Numbered from the stretch's first letter, positions 45,600 through 57,401 are shown. The stretch is DNA of 64,000 nt from Selenomonas sp. GACV-9 (GCA_900116485.1 FPAX01000008.1:34005-98004), one strand, 5' to 3'. Notes: generated from the sequence alone by a model not told the origin. Program-made: numbers and translations.

Positions 45600-46577
45600 T
45601 TAATTTACCCCCACTCTGCTCGAATCTACGCCACGAATGACTTCGATGCCACTACCATAGCTCGGAGCTGCCGGACGTGCCGGAACCGGTGCCGGTGCAG
45701 ATACTGGAGCAGCTGCCGCCGGACGCGTTACTTGCGGACTTGGAGTTACTTGTGATACTGGAGCCTGCTCCTTCTTATCCCCAGGCATATAGAAGTCCCG
45801 ATCGAGCGTAAAGATATCGGTGGGATTATACGGACGCAATGCCAGGTAGATGGTTCCCTTCTGCGAGGCAACCGCCAGTTTCAACGCCTCATTGAGCGGC
45901 AGGGCCAATGTTGCCGTAGCCATTGCATCCTTCGTGCCCTCAATATTTCCCTCGTTCTTATCCTTTGAATCGTCTTTTTTGATGTCATCAGACTTTACAG
46001 CCTGTTCGCCAGTCTTATTGATGCCCAGCAGCAGGACATTCTGCATGAGCACTTCGCCCTTCAGGCCGTCTTCTTTCTTGCCACTTACGACCATGATGTC
46101 AACATAGTCGCCAGCCTTGGCAAAACCTGATACACCAGTGATATCCGTGATGGCCACTGAGACAGCGCGGCAGTTTGGCGGTATTGTCCCCGTAAAACCT
46201 GCCATGCGCACATCTTTGAATACTTTCTTGTCGGTCAGTATATCGCCTTGCTGGATCGCAGCACAGGTCGGACGGTCAGCCGCCTCAGACACCTCGCTAA
46301 ACGCTCCTGCCGGCGCAACATCAGCAGGAACTTCGATTACCTTCAGCATCTCCTCCGTAATGACGGTACGCTCTGGTATATCCTGCTTAGCTACTACAAC
46401 CTTTACCTTGACTTCCTTGGCCGCACTTTCCGCATTGGAATCCACTCCTGATAACGAAAAGAATACGAACAAGCCCATGAAACAACTGAACAAAACCGCC
46501 ATGATGACCCATTGCCGGTATGTGATCCTGTCCAGCAGATCCTTGAGACTTCCCGATGAGTTTGGTATCTTCAACAT
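45600..46577 (-). CDS. cpaB: RcpC/CpaB pilus assembly protein (SAF domain)
   Basis: 325 residues. A cytosolic start and a membrane helix (about 22-45) are followed by an SAF-type domain (AKQDIPERTVITEEML, about 62-77) and a domain near VDIMVVSGKKE. The C-terminal tail is Pro/Ala-rich (APVSAPAPVPARPAAP). It stabilises the secretin (family knowledge). The start is taken as ATG at 46577, nine nt after GGGGAG. It is the first gene of the tad operon. Confidence 0.85.
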   Translation of the reverse strand: MLKIPNSSGSLKDLLDRITYRQWVIMAVLFSCFMGLFVFFSLSGVDSNAESAAKEVKVKVVVAKQDIPERTVITEEMLKVIEVPADVAPAGAFSEVSEAADRPTCAAIQQGDILTDKKVFKDVRMAGFTGTIPPNCRAVSVAITDITGVSGFAKAGDYVDIMVVSGKKEDGLKGEVLMQNVLLLGINKTGEQAVKSDDIKKDDSKDKNEGNIEGTKDAMATATLALPLNEALKLAVASQKGTIYLALRPYNPTDIFTLDRDFYMPGDKKEQAPVSQVTPSPQVTRPAAAAPVSAPAPVPARPAAPSYGSGIEVIRGVDSSRVGVN

Positions 46578-46652
46578 CTGCAAAAACTCCCCATCTTTTA
46601 ATTAGTCTAAAAGTCCCTTATTTATTCTTAATTTTGTCTTAATAACATTTTG

Positions 46653-46680
46653 AGTATATCATAATTTTTATTATTGTAAA
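46653..46680 (-). promoter_or_regulatory. Possible promoter of the tad operon
   Basis: On the minus strand TTTACA (46675-46680), a 16-bp spacer and TATACT (46653-46658), about 75 bp upstream of cpaB, in an AT-rich divergent gap (46578-46878). The gap also holds the direct repeats aaaatgtat near 46739 and 46758. Confidence 0.6.
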
Positions 46681-46878
46681 CTATTTTTTTATAAATACTC
46701 TAATTATTTTTTCTTTCTTACGGGTATTTTTGTCCTTGTAAAATGTATCTTTCCACATAAAATGTATTTTTATGAAACAATGTACCAGATATTTAATTTT
46801 CTCTAGCTTTTTGACCACGTTTAGCCGTATAATGGTCTATGAGTAGATTAATATAAAATGAGAAAGGTGTATCCTGTT

Positions 46879-47520
46879 ATGCGTTCATTTTTATTGATTG
46901 CCATGACTATCCTCCTAGCTGTTTTAGGCGGTATTGCTGGGAATCGCTGGATTGATAAGCTCTATAAGAAATCACCGGATATCCTCAGTTATCCTGACAG
47001 CTGCGCCCGCCGAAGCCATTTTCGCCAGAACTTCATCGCTCCAATCCTCGCCTTCCTGTTTTCCTTCACGGCCTTGCAGCATGGGGATTTCCAACCACTT
47101 CAGCTATATTTTTTGATTGGTTTTGAATATTTCCTCATTCTCTATACATTCACGGATTTCGAGCAGCAAGTCATTTTCGATGACATGCTGCTGCCTTTCG
47201 CCATCTTTGGCGCGCTCTATACGACCATGTCAGGTTTTTCCATCACGGACCATGCTCTGGCTGCCGTCGTCGGCGGTGCCGTATTCCTGCTGCTGGCTGT
47301 GCTAACCCGCGGCGGCATCGGCGGCGGCGACATCAAGCTGGTTGCCGCACTCGGTCTCTGGCTCGGCTCTGATGCACTCCTGACGGTCGTCATCGCCGGA
47401 CTTTTGCTCGGCGGCATCGTCGCATTGCTGCTGCTCATCACTGGGAAAAAGAAAAGAGGCGAGTATTTCGCCTATGGTCCTTGCTTTACCATAGTCGCTC
47501 TACTCGCCGCGTTATCCTGA
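46879..47520 (+). CDS. tadV: TadV/CpaA-type prepilin peptidase (A24 family)
   Basis: A 213-residue polytopic aspartic peptidase that cleaves Flp and TadE leaders. The catalytic aspartates are in TDFEQQVIFDD (about 93-103) and GGIGGGDIKLVAALG (about 147-161). It is transcribed divergently from the operon. The start is taken as ATG at 46879, 9 nt after AAAGGTG; an ATG at 46858 is also possible. The N-terminal methylase zinc motif is not seen, as is usual for small Tad peptidases. Confidence 0.9.
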   Translation: MRSFLLIAMTILLAVLGGIAGNRWIDKLYKKSPDILSYPDSCARRSHFRQNFIAPILAFLFSFTALQHGDFQPLQLYFLIGFEYFLILYTFTDFEQQVIFDDMLLPFAIFGALYTTMSGFSITDHALAAVVGGAVFLLLAVLTRGGIGGGDIKLVAALGLWLGSDALLTVVIAGLLLGGIVALLLLITGKKKRGEYFAYGPCFTIVALLAALS

Positions 47521-47586
47521 AACAGGCTGTGCTTTTGCACAGCCTGTTTTTTGTTTGCTTATTCCTATTGGCACCTTGATTCAAGC

Positions 47587-48444
47587 TCAACGGATACGCA
47601 TCTCTACAGCCTGCTGACGCAGACGTGCGATGCGCTCGCTGGTTTCCGGATGAGTGCTGAACAGATTTGCCAGCGCCTTGCCCGTGCCCTTGAGCGGGTT
47701 AATGATGAACATATGCGCCGTGGCCGGACTAGCATCCTGCATCGGGCGCGCGTGAGTTGCATAATACTCGATCTTCTCGAGGCCATCGGCCAGGAAGTTC
47801 GGGTTGCCGCAGATCTCAGCACCGTCGTGGTCAGCCTCATACTCACGCGAACGGCTGATAGCCATCTGGATCAGCATAGCGGCAATCGGTGCGAGGATGA
47901 TGGTTGCCAGAGCAGCAATCGGATTACCGCCCTCCTCATCATCCGAACGGCCGCCGAAGAACGCCATGAACTGTGCTGCATAGGTGATGACCGTAGCCAT
48001 CATGGCCGCAATCGTCGACGTCAGGATATCGCGGTTCTTGACATGCGCAAGCTCGTGACCTAGTACACCGGAGAGCTCATTGTAGTCGAGAGCATTCATG
48101 ATACCCGTAGTAACAGCTACCGCTGCATGATCCGGATTACGCCCCGTAGCAAAGGCATTAGGCACATCAGAGTTGATGATGCAGACCTTTGGCATCGGCA
48201 GGTTGGCATTAGCTGCCAGATTCTCTACGAGACCGTAGAGCTGCGGAGCCTCCTCACGCGTCACTTCCTGGGCACTGTAGGCTTTGAGGACCATGGTATC
48301 GCTGAACCAGTACGAGAAGAAGTTCATGCCCAGCGACATGATCAGCATGAACATAAGGCCTGTCTTGCCACCAAGCATACCGCCGATGAACATCATGATG
48401 GCTGCCAAAAGCACCATCAGCAAAAGGGTTTTAAGGTTATTCAT
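47587..48444 (-). CDS. htpX: HtpX-family membrane zinc metalloprotease
   Basis: 285 residues: two N-terminal helices (about 5-50), the zinc site VLGHELAHVKNRD (about 130-142), two more hydrophobic segments, and a downstream Glu in SREYEADHDGAEI (about 209-221). It degrades damaged membrane proteins. The start is ATG at 48444, behind AAAGGAG. It is 15 bp downstream of the TerC gene, so it falls under the same riboswitch. Confidence 0.93.
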   Translation of the reverse strand: MNNLKTLLLMVLLAAIMMFIGGMLGGKTGLMFMLIMSLGMNFFSYWFSDTMVLKAYSAQEVTREEAPQLYGLVENLAANANLPMPKVCIINSDVPNAFATGRNPDHAAVAVTTGIMNALDYNELSGVLGHELAHVKNRDILTSTIAAMMATVITYAAQFMAFFGGRSDDEEGGNPIAALATIILAPIAAMLIQMAISRSREYEADHDGAEICGNPNFLADGLEKIEYYATHARPMQDASPATAHMFIINPLKGTGKALANLFSTHPETSERIARLRQQAVEMRIR

Positions 48445-48459
48445 AATAAAGTCACTCCT

Positions 48460-49152
48460 TTATTTTCTATTTCGATGATTGATATACCAGCCGATGCCGA
48501 GAACAGCTGCGACAAATACGATCTTGAGCACCAGCGCATATGGCAGCAGATAGTCGCCCACAGCCTTATCGCCAACCATCAGCGTAGCTGCCGTCCAGCC
48601 CAGGATAGCCGCACCGCCGTAGATGAGTGCCGGTACCTTGAGCATGATCATCAGGAAGAACTGCGCCCCGAAAAGCACGATGGGGATGGATATCAACAGA
48701 CCGCAGATGATAAGGCTCCACTTGCCATCAGGCACGGTATTGGCTACGCCGGCCAGCGACAGGATGTTGTCAATGCTCATGATGAAGTCAGCAATCAGTA
48801 TGGTCCTTATCGCCGCTCCAAAGCTTGCCGGTGCATCGCCTTCCTCATGACTCTCGCCCTTATGGTCGGTCACGAGTTTCACGGCAATATACAACAGCGC
48901 TGCGCCACCAGCAAACTCGATATAGGGAGCAGCCAGTACACTGGTAGCCCCCAGCGTACAGATGATGCGTATGAACACTGCACCGAGTCCGCCAATCAAT
49001 ATCGCCTTCTTGCGGTTGTGTTTCGGCAGATTCTTGCAGGCCAGTGCTATCAGTATGGCATTGTCACCAGATAGCAGCAGATCCAGCAATAGGATGCCTG
49101 AGAGCGCTGCAAACCATTCGGGGCTGAACATCCCCGCCAAAATATTTTCCAT
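48460..49152 (-). CDS. TerC/YjbE-family membrane protein, probable manganese exporter
   Basis: A 230-residue polytopic TerC protein with the conserved LLLDLLLSGDNAILIALACKN (about 19-40) and ADFIMSIDNILSLAGVAN (about 125-142), with acidic residues in membrane helices. A yybP-ykoY riboswitch lies directly upstream, which supports manganese efflux, as shown for family members elsewhere. The start is taken as ATG at 49152, with AGAGGACG upstream. Confidence 0.87.
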   Translation of the reverse strand: MENILAGMFSPEWFAALSGILLLDLLLSGDNAILIALACKNLPKHNRKKAILIGGLGAVFIRIICTLGATSVLAAPYIEFAGGAALLYIAVKLVTDHKGESHEEGDAPASFGAAIRTILIADFIMSIDNILSLAGVANTVPDGKWSLIICGLLISIPIVLFGAQFFLMIMLKVPALIYGGAAILGWTAATLMVGDKAVGDYLLPYALVLKIVFVAAVLGIGWYINHRNRK

Positions 49153-49184
49153 ATCGTCCTCTACAACTCCTTCTTTTTCATACA

Positions 49185-49316
49185 AAAAGACCTCGTCCTA
49201 CACGCCGCCCGCAGGCTACTTGTAAGACAAGGTCTTGCTTACTAATCTTAGCCGGCCATACCGGGTGCCATGCACCGTATTGACGATATCTGACCGTTCA
49301 GCTACTCCCCTTGTGG
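49185..49316 (-). promoter_or_regulatory. yybP-ykoY manganese riboswitch with expression platform
   Basis: On the minus strand the leader has CAAGGGGAGTAGC (49301-49313), the loop GGCCGGCTAAG, and GCAAGACCTTGTCTTAC, the conserved blocks of this riboswitch class. It ends in a stem between AAGACCTTGTC and GACGAGGTCTT followed by T, a likely antitermination platform. It controls TerC-HtpX. Confidence 0.85.
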
Positions 49317-49407
49317 AAGTATTCTGTTGTCTTTCTATGGCTATAATATAACATAGCTGAACCGACTTTACAAGTGATAAATATCAAAAAGTCAGCTTAT
49401 ATTTTGA

Positions 49408-51465
<2,058 letters not shown>

Positions 51466-51804
51466 TCATTCCGTATCCGTAATAGCTATATCACGCATCT
51501 CTTTGTTATCTGGCTTGTCAGTTGTACCTGACGTATCTATCGTATGGAATGCCAGCTCTGAACGCCGCTTCAGTGTCAGCGGCGAAATAGCCGACAGATA
51601 AATCTTGTCCGTGGTTATTATCAGCGACTTGATGGACTCGCCATCTTCTTCGTGACCGAGGACAAGGGTATTTATCACCTTGTCTGCGGCCAGCCCCGCC
51701 GCCAGAAGCTCACCGCCCGGTCCATCCTGGAAAAGCGCATAACTCTGGATGGCGATGACGTCCTTCGTCCGCACGGAAACACCATTGCCTAAGTGCAGGA
51801 ACAT
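51466..51804 (-). CDS. remB: RemB/YaaB-type DUF370 regulator
   Basis: A 112-residue protein beginning MFLHLGNGVSV with the DUF370 block VIAIQSYALFQ, followed by IYLSAISPLTLKRR. This gene between recF/dciA and gyrB in Firmicutes is YaaB/RemB, linked to matrix gene control in B. subtilis. It starts within the dciA stop (TGATG). Confidence 0.85.
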   Translation of the reverse strand: MFLHLGNGVSVRTKDVIAIQSYALFQDGPGGELLAAGLAADKVINTLVLGHEEDGESIKSLIITTDKIYLSAISPLTLKRRSELAFHTIDTSGTTDKPDNKEMRDIAITDTE

Positions 51805-52757
51805 CAGCTTTGCCTCTTGCCTTTCTTCCCCAAGGGGATGACCGAGTAACGTTTCGGCGCCTTGTAATCCTTCGGACGATGCAGGTTGAACCGCAGTCCG
51901 TAAAGGGTACGCGCAATCTCCTCTTCTGTGAGGTGTTCTGGTGGTAGACAGCGGCAGAGCATGACCAGATTCATCGCCTTGATGCTCGTCTTATCGTTGA
52001 CATCAACCTCAGATGCCAGCTGCTGCACCATTATTGCGCGCTGCTCATTGAGAAGCTTAGGCGTGCAAAGAGGCACATACTCCTGTACCTCCTTGCAGCG
52101 CGCCCAGGGAATATCCCTTAAGACCTGGCGGATAGAAGCCAGCAGCTGTTCGCGCCGTTTCATTGCGCACACCGGGCACCATTTCTTCTCCGGCGGGCAT
52201 AAAGTACCGCAATCAGTACAGGGATGCCATTTTTTAGCCTCCCGCAGCTTTTCCATCTGCAGATGCTTCTTATACAGCTGCCGCGCCTTGCACGCGATTT
52301 CTTGATCCTGCACGGCAGGGCCAAGTTGCTCCGCTGCCTCCGCTTCCTCTGCTGACAGAACTACCTTGCGCCGCTCCCGGCCCCAGTTTTCTTCTGGAGC
52401 TGCATGAGCGATACGTATCTCATCGATTTCGGCAGTATCGGGATGCTCCCAGCGCCTGCCGAAAACAATGCCGGTGATCATGCGTTGGCCAGCATAATTG
52501 TTGACCATCTGCGTGATCTGCTCCTGCATCATCATTAGCTCATTGCGCAGCGTCGCATTACCACAATAAAGATGCAGGATATCTTTGCGGATGCCCTGCG
52601 GTTCAGCATATTTGGCATTAAACTCCCCAACAATATCCGCCCAGTGCCAAAGCACCCAATGGGCATAGAACTTCTTGGCGAATGCTCCGCCCCGGCCCTT
52701 GACCCAATGCGGGATGATATCCTTTACTTTCTCCAGCTTTAGATTGCGCTTTGCCAT
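51804..52757 (-). CDS. dciA: DciA-like protein (DUF721) with an added zinc-ribbon region
   Basis: 317 residues. The N-terminal DUF721/DciA domain (about 10-100, WVLWHWADIVGEFNAKYAEP, ILHLYCGNATLRNEL) belongs to the helicase-operator family. The rest is unusually long. A linker leads to a cysteine cluster, C180-x2-C183-x3-C187-x6-C194-x2-C197, of zinc-ribbon type, then a helical C-terminal region ending in a basic tail. It lies between recF and remB as expected. A helicase-loading role is family knowledge; the zinc part is not explained. Confidence 0.8.
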   Translation of the reverse strand: MAKRNLKLEKVKDIIPHWVKGRGGAFAKKFYAHWVLWHWADIVGEFNAKYAEPQGIRKDILHLYCGNATLRNELMMMQEQITQMVNNYAGQRMITGIVFGRRWEHPDTAEIDEIRIAHAAPEENWGRERRKVVLSAEEAEAAEQLGPAVQDQEIACKARQLYKKHLQMEKLREAKKWHPCTDCGTLCPPEKKWCPVCAMKRREQLLASIRQVLRDIPWARCKEVQEYVPLCTPKLLNEQRAIMVQQLASEVDVNDKTSIKAMNLVMLCRCLPPEHLTEEEIARTLYGLRFNLHRPKDYKAPKRYSVIPLGKKGKRQS

Positions 52758-52761
52758 ATCC

Positions 52762-53865
52762 TTACCTCGTAATCTGGCCCGCCTTTACCTGAAAGTAAGT
52801 ACCGATACGCTCCTGCGGGAAATAGGCCACGTCCGTCGCTGTAATCATCGTCTGGATGCGCTCGCGGCGGATAAACTCCATGAGTTGCTGACGCCGGGTC
52901 ACATCGAGCTCGCTCATGACATCATCGAGCAGCAGGATAGGGTATTCGCCCGTCTCCGACCGCAGGAATTCCAGCTCAGACAGCTTCAAGGACAACACGC
53001 CAGTGCGCTGCTGTCCCTGCGATCCAAACGAGCGCAGATTGATGCCATTGACCGTCAGGATGATATCGTCATGATGAGGGCCACGACTCGTGGAACCACG
53101 CAGGATATCGACCTCACGGTGAGATGCAAGCTCTTTATTATACCATGAAGCGAGGTCCTTTGTCATGTCCTCCGGCTCCATGCCATGAATTTCATAGGTG
53201 ATGGCCAGGTTCTCCTTATTGCCCGAGATACGGCGCTGCATGAGATTAGCCAGCATATTGAGCTTGCGCACAGCCTCCTGACGTTTCTGCGTGATCTTCA
53301 CAGCACTTTCCACCAGCTGCAGATCCCAGAGATCAAGCATATCGGGTGCTGCCTTGCGCTCTCGGATGCGTTTCAACAGAGTATTGCGCTGGGTAACGAT
53401 GCGCGTATACTGTTGCAATTCATGATAGTAAGCAGGACTGGCCTGAGATATCTCACCGTCTAAAAAGCGCCGGCGGCCAGCCGGCGCTCCCTTGATCAGG
53501 AACAAGTCCTCAGGCGAGAACAGGACGGTATTGATGCTGCCAATAAGTTCCTTGGGACGGATAGGGTGCTCATTCAAGAGTATCCGCCGCCGTTTCTCGC
53601 GACTGAACTGGAACTCCAGATGGTTGCCGACCCCCAGGCGGTCAAAATCGAGCTGTACCGATGCAACAGGCTGATCCCAGCATATGAGGTCAGTATCCGT
53701 ATGCGTGCGATGTGAACGTCCCAGTGACGCATAGTAGACAGCCTCGATGATATTCGTCTTGCCCTGCGCATTCTGTCCTAGAAAGACATTGATATTCTGA
53801 TCGAAATCAAGTTGCAGCTCTGAATAGTTCCGATAATTTCTTAACTTGATAGAACGTACAAACAT
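52762..53865 (-). CDS. recF: DNA replication and repair protein RecF
   Basis: A 367-residue SMC-like ATPase that loads RecA at gaps. Walker A FLGQNAQGKTNIIEAV (about 28-43) is followed by coiled arms, and the signature SFGSQGQQRT and Walker B YPILLLDDVMSELD (about 318-331). It lies between yaaA and dciA. Confidence 0.96.
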   Translation of the reverse strand: MFVRSIKLRNYRNYSELQLDFDQNINVFLGQNAQGKTNIIEAVYYASLGRSHRTHTDTDLICWDQPVASVQLDFDRLGVGNHLEFQFSREKRRRILLNEHPIRPKELIGSINTVLFSPEDLFLIKGAPAGRRRFLDGEISQASPAYYHELQQYTRIVTQRNTLLKRIRERKAAPDMLDLWDLQLVESAVKITQKRQEAVRKLNMLANLMQRRISGNKENLAITYEIHGMEPEDMTKDLASWYNKELASHREVDILRGSTSRGPHHDDIILTVNGINLRSFGSQGQQRTGVLSLKLSELEFLRSETGEYPILLLDDVMSELDVTRRQQLMEFIRRERIQTMITATDVAYFPQERIGTYFQVKAGQITR

Positions 53866-53897
53866 TCTTTTTAATCTCCTGTTCGGTTGTGGAGGGC

Positions 53898-54119
53898 TCA
53901 GCCCTTGGCCACCCTCCAGGCACCCATTCCTTCAATCTCGATCACATCACCGGAATGAAGCTTGCGGCGGCGGGCACTTTCTGTCTCGCCATTGCGCTTG
54001 ATGCGGCGTTCTGCCAAGAGCGCCTTGACCTCGCCCCCAGAAGCCAGTACACCAGCCCATTTCAGGAACTGATCCAGCTGGATCTCTTCGGTATCGATCG
54101 TGATATCCTCAATCTGCAT
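53898..54119 (-). CDS. yaaA: S4-domain RNA-binding protein YaaA
   Basis: A 73-residue S4-like protein with QLDQFLKWAGVLASGGEVKA (about 15-34) and a RIKRNGETESARRRKL basic stretch. Position between dnaN and recF is the usual one for YaaA/RlbA in Firmicutes. It is linked to ribosome biogenesis in B. subtilis. Confidence 0.92.
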   Translation of the reverse strand: MQIEDITIDTEEIQLDQFLKWAGVLASGGEVKALLAERRIKRNGETESARRRKLHSGDVIEIEGMGAWRVAKG

Positions 54120-54141
54120 GTGTATAACCTCCTGCTGAAAA

Positions 54142-55254
54142 TCAGTGTGCCGTGCGAACCGGCGTCACGATGTAGATAAACTCCTCATCATCAGCCTCAC
54201 GGACAGCTGCCGGTGACAGCGGCTGGTTGAGCTTGATCTGGCAGGTCTCGCTGTCAACTGTCTTCATGACATCCATGATGTACTTTGCATTGAAGGCAAT
54301 CGTGAGTTCCGGCCCATCAATGGTTGCTGGAACAGTCTCTTCAGCATTACCGATTTCCGGATTGTTCGAGGTGATATGTACCTGGTTGTTAGCAAATTCG
54401 AGTTTGATTATGTTGTAGTCACCAGCACGGGAGATCAGCGAGACACGATCGACAGCAGAGCTGAACTCAGCAGCATTGAGCGTGATTTTCGTAGCAAATT
54501 CTGGCGGAAATACACGGCGGTAGTCCGGGAAGGCACCTTCAATAAGACGAGAAGTCATGTAGAGATTCTCGAAAGCAAAACTGATCTGGTTATACGTGCA
54601 GGTAATCGTCACATCCGTCGGGATTTCCGAGGTCATATTGTGGAGAAGTTCCTGCAGGATGCGTGATGGGATAATTATCTTGATGTTGCCGATGGACTCA
54701 TCGAAGGTCTCGAACTTGACGGCCAGGCGATGGGTGTTCGTGGCAGCCATCGTGACTTTCGTGTCAGCGACTTCCAGGTAGCAGCCCGTGAATACTGGGC
54801 GTGACTCATCAGTTGAGCAGGCAAAGACCGTTTTCTTGATAAGAGAACGCAGGACATTATCTTTGATCTTGAACTGCAGGTTACCCTCCATTTCCTTGAT
54901 GGTTGGGAACTCAGCAGCATTCATGCTGAGCAGCGTGAAGTTTGCCTGATTAGACTGGATGTGCACGATTTTCTCTTCACGATTGAAGGAAATAGTGACG
55001 CTATCCCCAGGCAGCTTGCGGACAACTTCCTGGAAATAACGTCCGGAAATGGCAATCTGTCCCGGTTCGGCAATTTCCACGGGAATGCGGCAAACCATGC
55101 CGATTTCATAATTTGTTGCCTGGAGCTCCAAGATGCCATTTTCTGCTCTAAGATAAATACCTGAAAGGATGGGAGTTTGCGGTTTGCCGGCTGTGGCCTT
55201 GGATACGATCTGCAGGGCATTGACTAGTTCGTTTTTGGCACATGTGATTTTCAT
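54142..55254 (-). CDS. dnaN: DNA polymerase III beta subunit (sliding clamp)
   Basis: A 370-residue clamp of three similar domains (about 1-120, 125-245, 246-370), starting MKITCAKNELVNALQIVSKA and ending YIVTPVRTAH. It follows dnaA across an intergenic stretch with DnaA boxes. The start is ATG at 55254, behind AAGAGGCC. Confidence 0.97.
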   Translation of the reverse strand: MKITCAKNELVNALQIVSKATAGKPQTPILSGIYLRAENGILELQATNYEIGMVCRIPVEIAEPGQIAISGRYFQEVVRKLPGDSVTISFNREEKIVHIQSNQANFTLLSMNAAEFPTIKEMEGNLQFKIKDNVLRSLIKKTVFACSTDESRPVFTGCYLEVADTKVTMAATNTHRLAVKFETFDESIGNIKIIIPSRILQELLHNMTSEIPTDVTITCTYNQISFAFENLYMTSRLIEGAFPDYRRVFPPEFATKITLNAAEFSSAVDRVSLISRAGDYNIIKLEFANNQVHITSNNPEIGNAEETVPATIDGPELTIAFNAKYIMDVMKTVDSETCQIKLNQPLSPAAVREADDEEFIYIVTPVRTAH

Positions 55255-55377
55255 TTTTGGGCCTCTTTCTTTTTTTTATTATGACTCTAGATATTTTTAA
55301 ATAAATAGCCGTCGTAGTAGTAGGGCCTGTGGAAATGTTGATAAGCCTGCTCACGACGATTTTATCAACGAGTTAGC

Positions 55378-55502
55378 TGTGGGTAACATGTTCATAACAA
55401 GAGGGGAGGTTATCCACACAATCCACGGTGATAATCTCCCCTCTCATTTATCCACATTCTGTCAACAAGAAATCCGCAAGGCTCTCCACAAAGTTATCCA
55501 CG
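55378..55502. promoter_or_regulatory. DnaA boxes between dnaA and dnaN
   Basis: TTATCCACA occurs at 55410-55418 and 55448-55456, with one-mismatch boxes TGTGGGTAA near 55378-55386 and TTATCCACG at 55494-55502. The 277-bp gap holds nothing else I can identify. It may be the second half of a bipartite oriC or a dnaN/dnaA control site. Confidence 0.7.
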
Positions 55503-55531
55503 ACGATTATGTTTATAAGATGATGAAGTCT

Positions 55532-56959
55532 TCACATCTTCTGGATGCGCTCGACAAGCTCGGTCAGGATGCTGCCGAGCTTCTTGTCCGACTCCTTTTC
55601 CTTGCTGATCTTATCGCAGGCGTGCAGGACCGTCGTATGGTCGCGGCCGCCAAAGAAGTTGCCGATCTGCGGCAGTGATGTATCAGTAAGCTCGCGGCAG
55701 AGGTACATCGCAATCTGACGCGGATAGGCGATACTGCGTGTGCGCTTCTTGGCATGCAGGTCATCAATCTTGATCTTGAAATAAGAGGCGACGATTTCCT
55801 GGATGACTTCCATCGTGACTTCCTTCGTCTTGTTATTCGGGAAGACATCCTTGAGAGCCTCGGCGACGAGATCCGTCGTGACCGGACGCTTGATCAGCGA
55901 GGCGTAAGCGACAACGCGGGTCAGTGCGCCTTCGAGCTCACGGATGTTGCTGTCGATGCGGCTGGCAATATAGACCATGACATCATTCGGCACGCTGAAA
56001 TGGTCGAGCTGCGCCTTGTTCTTGAGGATAGCGATACGCGTCTCAAGATCCGGTGCCTGGATATCGGTGATGAGACCCCACTCGAAGCGGGAGCGCAGGC
56101 GGTCTTCCAGGCGCTCGACTTCTCGCGGCGGACGGTCGGAGGACAGGATGATCTGCTTCTGGGCGTCGTGCAGCGTGTTGAATGTATGGAAGAACTCCTC
56201 CTGCGTACTGGTCTTGCCAGACAGGAACTGGACATCGTCGACGAGCAATACGTCGATATTGCGGTATTTCTGGCGGAATTTCTCTGCCGTACCTTCCTGG
56301 ATGCTGCGGATGATCTCATTGGTGAACTGCTCACTGGAGACATAGAGAACACGCATTTCAGGATGGTTCTGCAGGACCCGGTTGCCGATGGCATGCATCA
56401 GATGTGTCTTGCCGAGGCCGACACCGCCGTACATGAAGAACGGGTTGTAGACCTTGCCTGGCGACTCAGCGACGGCCATGGCAGCGGCATGAGCAAAGCG
56501 GTTGCTGCTGCCGGTTACGAAGGTATCGAAGGTATATTTTGGATTCAGCGAGGAGCTGTCACCTGCTGCCATGATGTGCATGTCGTTTGTCTCAGCAGGG
56601 GCGCTGGTGCCGTTGCCTTCTTGGAATAGCGTTCCCTGATCGGGATTTTCGCCCTTGAGCGGGCGGCGTACCGGTTCAGCCGGTTCTTCGTTCTCCTCTG
56701 GCTTCTCGGCTTCGATGACTTTCATGACAATCTTATGAGGGGCACCAAGTACGTCTGCGACGGCATCCTCGAGGATTGTCAGATAATGGCTCGTGATCCA
56801 CTCCTTGGACATGGCGTTCTGTGCGCCCAGGACGAGTTCGGATTCGGTCAGGGAGAGTGGTTTGACCGGATTGAGCCATTTGAAGGCAGATGCTGCGAGC
56901 TGTTCCTTCATATTATCGAGAATCTGCTCCCAGACTGCCTGCAGCTGTGATTGCTCCAT
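55532..56959 (-). CDS. dnaA: Chromosomal replication initiator DnaA
   Basis: A 475-residue DnaA: domain I (about 1-90), variable linker (about 91-135, [16 protein letters not shown]), AAA+ domain with Walker [16 protein letters not shown] (about 177-191) and sensor motifs, and the C-terminal DNA-binding domain ending in [16 protein letters not shown] (about 441-456). The start is ATG at 56959, behind AAAGGGTT. It reads leftward from the boxes at 57019-57232. Confidence 0.98.
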   Translation of the reverse strand: MEQSQLQAVWEQILDNMKEQLAASAFKWLNPVKPLSLTESELVLGAQNAMSKEWITSHYLTILEDAVADVLGAPHKIVMKVIEAEKPEENEEPAEPVRRPLKGENPDQGTLFQEGNGTSAPAETNDMHIMAAGDSSSLNPKYTFDTFVTGSSNRFAHAAAMAVAESPGKVYNPFFMYGGVGLGKTHLMHAIGNRVLQNHPEMRVLYVSSEQFTNEIIRSIQEGTAEKFRQKYRNIDVLLVDDVQFLSGKTSTQEEFFHTFNTLHDAQKQIILSSDRPPREVERLEDRLRSRFEWGLITDIQAPDLETRIAILKNKAQLDHFSVPNDVMVYIASRIDSNIRELEGALTRVVAYASLIKRPVTTDLVAEALKDVFPNNKTKEVTMEVIQEIVASYFKIKIDDLHAKKRTRSIAYPRQIAMYLCRELTDTSLPQIGNFFGGRDHTTVLHACDKISKEKESDKKLGSILTELVERIQKM

Positions 56960-57018
56960 TAAAATAACCCTTTCTGCTTATAGAATATGTAGAAAGCTTT
57001 TTCCACAGGTGTATAATT

Positions 57019-57232
57019 TTATCCACATTTTTATCCACACATGTGGATAACTGAAGGTATTCCCAGGAGAAGAGGCGGGAATTGCAGATAATATATATAG
57101 ATAGTCTTTTTCGCTATTTTTCGTTGCCTGTGGAGTTTTCCGCACAATAATCAACAATATCTTATCAGAATAAAACTAAGTTATCAACAGTTTTTCGTGG
57201 ATAAAGTGCTGATAGTGGGCAATTTATCCACA
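57019..57232. promoter_or_regulatory. oriC DnaA-box cluster between dnaA and rpmH
   Basis: TTATCCACA or its complement occurs at 57019-57027, 57031-57039, 57042-57050 and 57224-57232, with a one-mismatch box at 57196-57204. An AT-rich tract (57080-57125) lies between. Direction of genes diverges here, so this is the best candidate for oriC. The rest of the 442-bp gap (56960-57401) holds the rpmH promoter. Confidence 0.85.
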
Positions 57233-57262
57233 CTTTCAAGGAAAAAATGCACAGAGATAATC

Positions 57263-57291
57263 TTGACACCATCTGGGCGACAAGATATAAT
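57263..57291 (+). promoter_or_regulatory. Consensus promoter of rpmH
   Basis: TTGACA (57263-57268), a 17-bp spacer and TATAAT (57286-57291): perfect sigma-70 consensus, 110 bp before rpmH. Confidence 0.9.
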
Positions 57292-57401
57292 TTACAGTGA
57301 TTCTTAGTGCGGGGGCATCCCTGCGCTTCGCATGAACTCGATCTGATGCTTTTTGCTTCTATACGAAAAGTCAGAAATTAGAATAAGGAGGTGTTTAACG
57401 A

